The position numbers were made by a program, and so were the translations under genes. Shown piece by piece: positions 6,073 through 9,374 of a stretch of DNA of 9,374 nucleotides. Below the pieces are notes generated by a model. It was not told where the DNA came from, ran no database searches, and saw only the letters and a list, made by a program, of their open reading frames with translations. How positions within the stretch are numbered: the stretch's first letter is position 1; each line of letters opens with the position of its first letter. The stretch is from Cyclobacteriaceae bacterium (GTDB taxonomy: Bacteria > Bacteroidota > Bacteroidia > Cytophagales > Cyclobacteriaceae): the NCBI GenBank assembly GCA_029882725.1, contig JAOUKG010000049.1:1-9374 (forward strand), read 5' to 3'.

Positions 6073-6261
6073 GATTTAATTGTGATAATTTTCAATAACC
6101 AATAGCTCTCCCATACATGACGTATTAGTTTCATTTTCAATTTATTCAATTGCGGGTTTCCTCAATTTCTGTTGAGCGTTGGCAAAAAATAGCTCTTTTG
6201 GTTTTTCAGCGTTTGCTTTTGTGTCGGCAAAAACCAAATGTGCTATTTGTGCGGTTGGCCT
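6073..6261. other. Gene-free cassette-like unit
   Basis: A minus-strand frame of 95 codons covers part of this stretch and the neighbouring palindrome (6429-6142), but it runs straight through the attC-like arms and shows no protein-like pattern. Two similar segments occur on the minus strand (CACATTTGGTTTTTGCCGAC and GAGCTATTTTTTGCCAACG). I see spacer-like or non-coding cassette DNA and no supported gene. Confidence 0.45.
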
Positions 6262-6416
6262 TTCCTGTATGAAACACAACGCCCGTATATGAATTGTAGC
6301 GTTTAGATGGCAATATAAGTTCAATTTACCACTAAGCCAATCCGAGGATTGGCGATCTGTCAAGTAGGAGAGAGCTATGATGACCCACCAAACGGCTATG
6401 ATTTCATATACATTGT
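6262..6416 (-). repeat. attC-like site of the 158-aa protein cassette, interrupted at its inverse core
   Basis: On the minus strand the arm CACAATGTATATGAAATCATAGCCGTTT (6418-6391) pairs with CACAACGCCCGTATATG and TGTAGCGTTTAGATGG (about 6272-6310 on the plus strand). The site resumes at 7078 (TAGGCAAT) after the intron. Rejoined, it reads CATTGT/TAGGCAAT, so the minus strand has inverse core GCCTAAC, four unpaired bases and a GTATATG box, and the opposite end has GTTGTG. Confidence 0.65.
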
Positions 6417-6583
6417 GTGTGCCCAGCATGGCACAACTATATTTCAGAAGGAAATATAGTTAGATTATCCAGAGGGTTGCAAGTCCCTTACAGACAAGTT
6501 GGTGAAGTCCGTTAGTAAGCGGCAAAGTTGTTAACTGTGAAGTTAGGACTTAAGGAAGCAGAACTACAAATTCCGGTACTGAT

Positions 6584-6933
6584 GAATTCGAGGAAAGAAT
6601 CAGAAAACTCAAAGAAGTATATCGAGGATGGGTGAACAACTTCCGTTTGGCAAGTATCCACCACAAAATCAAGAAACTCGATGAGTGGCTCCGAAATCGA
6701 CTTCGTTATTGTATTTGGTCCCGATGGTTCGGGAGAAAAAGCCGGACAGGAAACGTAAAAACCTCATTTACTTAGGGATAGAGCGTGGCATGGCTTACGT
6801 ATGGAGTAGAACTCGTATGGGAGGCTGGGCAGTAGCCCAAAGCCCTATTTTGGGAACTAGCATAACCTTGGCTCGACTAAGAAAACGAGAGTACGAAAGT
6901 ATGATGGATTACTACCTTAAAGTGAAAGTCTGA
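6584..6933 (+). pseudogene. ltrA: Group II intron reverse transcriptase/maturase, C-terminal fragment with frameshift
   Basis: The first frame (from 6584) reads EERIRKLKEVYRGWVNNF, then KKLDEWLRNRLRYCIW, the maturase (domain X, GIIM) region. A shift of one base near 6720-6730 moves to a second frame continuing KPDRKRKNLIYLGI, then WSRTRMGGWAVAQSPILG, then MMDYYLKVKV, with a stop at 6931-6933. The palm and finger motifs, including YADD, are absent. The protein is non-functional. Its family is the Bacteroidota-type group II intron maturase; its exact intron class is not certain from this part. Confidence 0.85.
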
Positions 6934-6991
6934 TTTGATGAACTGGAGCATAGCGTTAAGAAAATGTTCAGTGAACATTTTTAGCAATGAG

Positions 6992-7077
6992 TCGGCCTGT
7001 AGGGTGGGCGAGACCCGTACGTACGGTGGTGTAAGAGGCGCACTGGCGGTCATTTGACCGTCAGCCGTCTACTCGAT
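6992..7077 (+). ncRNA. Group II intron domains V and VI
   Basis: Domain V appears as CCTGTA and GGGT, then a GGGCGAG loop, then ACCC and GTACGTACGG, the catalytic hairpin of group II ribozymes, here with a mismatch in the lower stem. Domain VI (7038-7077) has GGTCA pairing with TGACC and ends CGAT, fitting the AY end rule. The same pair of domains recurs, more decayed, at 1557-1652 and 2934-3037. Confidence 0.75.
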
Positions 7078-7088
7078 TAGGCAATGTT

Positions 7089-7565
7089 TCATATTTCTCC
7101 CATTTCTGCTGATTTGAATATTAGTCCATTTAGCTCTACGTCAAACTCAAATTTTACTCCTAATCCACCTCCATTTAAGTAATTAAAGTTTTTCTTTTTG
7201 TAGCTAACAGTAAAAGGAATCACATTTACAAAAAAGCTGTCTTCGTTCACTCTAAGTGAAACAATCCGAACTAAGGTCATCTGGTTTTTCCCTTTTAGAA
7301 ACCTTTTTACATCACGTTGGTCAAAGTATTTTAATTCATAATTTCTTATTCGAGATGGAAGCTTATCTGTTATTAAATAATTGCGCTCGATGTAAATTAT
7401 ACTAGGTTGAGAATCCAATTTGTCCAGATAGTCGCAATATTTAAGCAATGAAAAATAGTAAATATTTGAAGAGTCTTTCGATTCAGTATTATATGAAGTC
7501 TGTCCAATTGAGTTAAAAGTAACATTCAGAAAAAGGGTGATTAATAATATTTTAAATGCTCTCAT
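7089..7565 (-). CDS. Secreted hypothetical protein
   Basis: This is a 158-aa protein with an N-terminal signal peptide (MRAFKILLITLFLNVTFNSIGQ), so it is exported, probably to the periplasm or outer surface. The mature part is beta-rich, with alternating hydrophobic stretches (LVRIVSLRVNEDSFFVNVIPF) and a glycine turn (YLNGGGLGVKFEF). I recognise no catalytic motif or named family. The gene is bounded by ATTGCCTAA (7571-7579) and TTAGGCAAT (7077-7085), an exact inverted pair, which makes it the sole cargo of its cassette. The ATG lies about 15 bp inside the leading core, so the promoter must be in the attC-like spacer or an upstream unit. Confidence 0.82.
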   Translation of the reverse strand: MRAFKILLITLFLNVTFNSIGQTSYNTESKDSSNIYYFSLLKYCDYLDKLDSQPSIIYIERNYLITDKLPSRIRNYELKYFDQRDVKRFLKGKNQMTLVRIVSLRVNEDSFFVNVIPFTVSYKKKNFNYLNGGGLGVKFEFDVELNGLIFKSAEMGEI

Positions 7566-7570
7566 ACTAT

Positions 7571-7689
7571 ATTGCCTAACGTTTATGTATGGTGAGTGCG
7601 CTTGAACTTTCCAATGTCACTAAAGATCGAATTGCCGAGAAAGTTGAAAGCAGCTCGAAAGCGTATTCACTATACATTTTGTTAGCCAT
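7571..7689 (-). repeat. Intact attC-like site between two cassettes
   Basis: This is the clearest site in the window. On the minus strand it starts ATGGCTAAC, then AAA, then ATGTATAGTGAATACGCTT, and ends with the complement of GTTTATGTATGGTGAGTGCGCTT, then GTTAGGCAAT. The arms therefore share AAC, a short unpaired stretch and ATGTATRGTGARTRCGCTT. The trailing core GTTAGGC fits GTTRRRY exactly. The inverse core GGCTAAC is the complement of the leading GTTAGCC at 8384-8378, not of the GTTAGGC beside it. The stop codon of the upstream gene lies inside GGCTAAC. Confidence 0.7.
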
Positions 7690-8371
7690 TCGTTTTTAAC
7701 ACTCCCAATTTTTCCAATTTGGGTTTTAGTTCTTCATTTAATAACCCACATTCATCCATGTAATCAATTAACTGAATCATAAATTTCCTGCTCTTTTTGA
7801 AGTATTCTGTTCCTTTTTCTGGAATTGTATTTTTATCAATGAATTCAAAAGCTCGTTTAATAAACCATTGACATGATTCATATTGTTTTGCCTGGTAGAA
7901 TGAAATCACATGATTTACATAACTGACATATTCATAGTTTGGTGAATTACGTCTCAAATATTCCATAGGGAGACTTTGGTTCATTTTCTGCAATGGATAA
8001 ATGAAGTCCATTTGATTATTTTTTTCTTCACTAATTATCAACCAATCATCAAAGGTTTCGCCACTTGAATCACAATCCAAAATGTAGTAACCTATTGGCT
8101 CATGTCCTTCTAAATAGACTTCATCTTTTTCTTTTTTATAAAGTCCAATCTGGGTTTTTACGATTGGCGTGCTTCTAAATGAGTGTTTGAACACTACCTC
8201 TTGATGGTCAAACAATAAGATAATTTCATCAATCGAAAAGCCGCCAAGCCCTTCTTTGTCGTCCTTGAAGCAATTATTCATTGCGATTTTACAGGACTTA
8301 ATCGCTTCATTGATTAAATCATATTTATCTGAAAAATCATTTAGATATTTATTTATCTCTTCAAGTTCCAT
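7682..8371 (-). CDS. Hypothetical protein, cassette cargo
   Basis: This 229-aa acidic soluble protein has no signal peptide or transmembrane helix. The N-terminal third is helical (EEINKYLNDFSDKYDLINEAI). The middle has a mixed beta pattern with GHEPIGYYILDCDSSGETFDDWLI. The C-terminal part (about residues 150-225) is helical with SFYQAKQYESCQWFIKRAFEFI, resembling a single TPR-like pair. The size, and the GYY-x-L-D plus DDWL pattern, recall small immunity-type proteins such as the SMI1/KNR4 class, but I cannot assign it. Its TAA stop overlaps the inverse core GGCTAAC. The ATG lies 6 bp inside the leading GTTAGCC, and the inverted pair GTTAGCCAT/ATGGCTAAC (7681-7689, 8376-8384) frames it exactly. 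Confidence 0.85.
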   Translation of the reverse strand: MELEEINKYLNDFSDKYDLINEAIKSCKIAMNNCFKDDKEGLGGFSIDEIILLFDHQEVVFKHSFRSTPIVKTQIGLYKKEKDEVYLEGHEPIGYYILDCDSSGETFDDWLIISEEKNNQMDFIYPLQKMNQSLPMEYLRRNSPNYEYVSYVNHVISFYQAKQYESCQWFIKRAFEFIDKNTIPEKGTEYFKKSRKFMIQLIDYMDECGLLNEELKPKLEKLGVLKTNG

Positions 8372-8378
8372 AATGATG

Positions 8379-8607
8379 GCTAACGGTTAAGCTAAAGTTA
8401 ATGCACAATATTGAAACATTATCTATAACCCCCACCTTTTAAATCTAAACAATAAATCTTTGTTATATTCATTATTTTCTCCTTTTCTATAATTTCAACC
8501 TATTTATAACTTAAATACTTTTCGTTTTTACTCTTTAATACCCGCACACTCCGATTGCCCTATTCTCCGGATGGACATCCGGATCTGCACCCTCCCACGT
8601 CTGTTGC
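8379..8607. repeat. Long dispersed repeat, copy B
   Basis: Nearly identical to 12-240 with a constant offset of 8367. It includes the leader, ribosome binding site, truncated frame and attC-like arm ending CCGTTAGC. Identity ends at that core, where this copy continues CATCATTATGG into the 229-aa gene. Hairpins with GGAC loops are at 8567-8582 and, just beyond, 8634-8655 (second one with a mismatch in its stem). Confidence 0.85.
8419..8472 (-). pseudogene. Truncated copy of the 61-aa protein gene
   Basis: Same 17-residue frame (MNITKIYCLDLKGGGYR, then stop) and same AAAAGGAGAAAATA leader as in copy A. The strong translation signal kept in three copies suggests the leader is either selected or recently spread. 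Confidence 0.5.
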
Positions 8608-8633
8608 TTTTTCGCCTCTCCCCCAAACGGGAA

Positions 8634-8655
8634 GGACCGGACGGACGTCCGGACC
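8634..8655. repeat. GGAC-loop REP-like hairpin
   Basis: Stem GGACCGGAC, loop GGAC, then GTCCGGACC, the same design as 2816-2837 and weaker versions at 8841-8862 and 8989-9010. It sits at a fixed distance from the T-rich CTGTTGCTTTTT block in every copy. Confidence 0.6.
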
Positions 8656-8870
8656 AGCGCTCCATAGCTGAATGACCTTTTACCGAGGGCGTCTCCTTCC
8701 CGAAGAGTTGCATCGCATTATCCTCTATCTTTTATACTTTATAATTTATCTTTTTTCTTGTTTTCACCACTCTCTGCACATTTCCTCCATATCCTCACCC
8801 TCCCACTTCTGTTGCTTTTTTTATTTCTCCCCCATATTTTAAGGACCGGATGGACATCCCTTTCTACCCC

Positions 8871-8898
8871 ATTATCAATTATCAATTATCCATTATCC
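8871..8898. repeat. Heptanucleotide microsatellite, 4 units
   Basis: Two ATTATCA units followed by two ATTATCC units, then AT. Confidence 0.9.
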
Positions 8899-9018
8899 AT
8901 TTTTCTTGTTTTCACCACTCTCTGCACATTTCCTCTGTATCCTCACCCTCCCACATCTGTTGCTTTTTTTATTTCTCCCCCATATTTAAAGGACCGGATG
9001 GACATCCCTTTCTACCCC

Positions 9019-9081
9019 ATTATCAATTATCAATTATCAATTATCAATTATCAATTATCAATTATCCATTATCCATTATCC
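9019..9081. repeat. Heptanucleotide microsatellite, 9 units
   Basis: Six ATTATCA units followed by three ATTATCC units, then AT. The same A-to-C order of unit types as at 8871-8898 shows that the two tracts share an origin and changed in copy number by slippage. Confidence 0.9.
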
Positions 9082-9133
9082 ATTTTTCTTGTTTTCATCA
9101 CTCTCTGCACATTTCCTCCGGATCTGCTCCCTA

Positions 9134-9374
9134 TCTGATATTTATTCCTGAAAAACACTCCAAATATTTAAATAGTAAAGTTTTCAGCGTTTTTCGGCAC
9201 TTCCATTTTTTGGATTGTAGAAATAAAGAATCTCAAAATATCTAAACCACAAAAATTATTCTTATCTTATGTAGAGCTTGCTGAAAAGCTGTTTGGGTAG
9301 AAAGGGCTATATTGTATAAAAAATCAAATTTTTCGTGTCTTTCAGCACGACCTAAGTACCTGTAGAATGAACAT
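9134..9374. other. AT-rich end of window, no supported gene
   Basis: No coding frame of useful length is seen. GAGCTTGCTGAAAAGCTG (9274-9291) and CTTTCAGCACG (about 9340-9350) look like the kind of sequence found near the ends of insertion sequences, but without a transposase in view this is only a resemblance. Confidence 0.3.

Larger units (their letters stand above)
6417..7077 (+). mobile_element. Group II intron relic 3, both ends kept, interior deleted
   Basis: The 5' end GTGTGCCCAGCATGG at 6417 fits the group II GTGYG start. Domain I-like sequence with AGGGTTGCAAGTCCCTTACAG and GGTGAAGTCCGTTAG follows to about 6580. It is then joined directly to the last part of the maturase frame, so most of the reverse transcriptase and domains II-III are missing. 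A 9-bp hairpin (AAAATGTTC/GAACATTTT, 6961-6981), domain V (6992-7033) and domain VI (7038-7077) complete it, ending CTACTCGAT. Length is 661 bp, against about 2 kb for intact elements. Orientation is opposite to all cassettes. It can no longer make its own protein. Confidence 0.8.
8752..9133. repeat. Tandem array of about 150-180 bp units with internal heptamers
   Basis: Two full units (8752-8900 and 8901-9083) and a partial third (9084 to about 9133) each begin TTTTCTTGTTTTCAYCACTC, TCTGCACATTTCCTC. The full units continue through CACCCTCCCAC, CTGTTGCTTTTTTTATTTC, GGACCGGAT-GGAC-ATCC and CTACCCC into heptamers. Differences in unit length come mostly from heptamer number. Long open frames across it on the plus strand are by-products of the repeat. 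Confidence 0.85.

Noticed and set aside
6142..6429. Minus-strand open frame of 95 codons
   Set aside because: It crosses the attC-like arms and the 5' end of the group II intron, and has no protein-like pattern or plausible start signal. It is best explained by palindromic spacer DNA.
8528..8713. Minus-strand open frame of 61 codons, arginine- and serine-rich
   Set aside because: It lies wholly in repeat B and its GGAC-loop hairpins, which also occur elsewhere with frame-breaking changes. The composition reflects the GC-rich palindrome.
8871..9081. Possible CRISPR array
   Set aside because: Repeats are 7 bp and contiguous with no spacers, and the larger units are near-identical throughout. 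This is a microsatellite in a tandem repeat.
8758..9245. Two long overlapping plus-strand open frames
   Set aside because: Both are made of tandem repeat units and heptamers, giving recurring words such as INYQLSII. Unit lengths differ, and there is no ribosome binding site or domain.
9274..9350. Possible insertion sequence end
   Set aside because: Only a weak similarity of words (TTGCTGAAAAGC, TTTCAGCA). No transposase, target duplication or clear terminal inverted repeat is visible before the window ends.

Overview
The window looks like accessory DNA of a Bacteroidota bacterium, perhaps of the Cytophagales or Flavobacteriales. The evidence is low GC, secreted and lipoprotein leaders of Bacteroidota style, weak Shine-Dalgarno sites, and a group II intron maturase fragment of the kind common in that phylum. 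All credible protein genes lie on the minus strand. Each is a stand-alone accessory gene separated from the next by 100-500 bp of palindromic DNA. No integrase, tRNA, rRNA or CRISPR array is visible.

The layout reads as an integron-like cassette array with no integrase in view. Along the minus strand, from high to low coordinates, the order is: an unknown 229-aa protein (8371-7682); a secreted 158-aa protein (7565-7089); a gene-free unit (about 6261-6073); a lipoprotein serine hydrolase of beta-lactamase fold (5922-4552); a protein with an EF-Tu domain III-like part (3707-3021); a 61-aa protein (2660-2475); a secreted TPR protein (2375-1665); a CdiI-type immunity protein with a partner (1306-845 and 832-452); and the start of another cassette at the left edge. 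Four units are bounded by exact 9-10 bp inverted matches (GTTAGCCAT, TTAGGCAAT, TTGGCAATA and GTTGTACACC with their complements). This is the relation expected between a cassette's leading core site (GTTRRRY) and the inverse core (RYYYAAC) of its own attC. The spacers fold into long imperfect hairpins whose outer arms run from AAC, through a short unpaired stretch, into a paired box, as attC sites do.

Fragments of group II introns interrupt at least three and perhaps four of these spacers, always on the plus strand, opposite to the cassettes. Each ends in CGAT immediately before the inverse-core remnant. The clearest fragment, 6417-7077, keeps its 5' end, part of domain I, a frameshifted maturase C-terminus and domains V-VI. 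Joining its flanks restores CATTGT/TAGGCAAT, a perfect GTTAGGC core. This matches the known habit of group IIC-attC introns.

The rest is repetitive. A block of about 220 bp occurs at 12-240 and 8379-8607, with part of it at 2634-2850. An element of about 155 bp occurs at 277-430 and 3943-4100. REP-like hairpins with a constant GGAC loop are scattered through the window. The right end (8752-9133) is a tandem array containing heptamer microsatellites. An IS21-type IstB relic (4105-4301) sits in the spacer next to the serine hydrolase. The genes do not form a pathway; what they share is apparent cassette mobility, with immunity-type and secreted products typical of such cargo.
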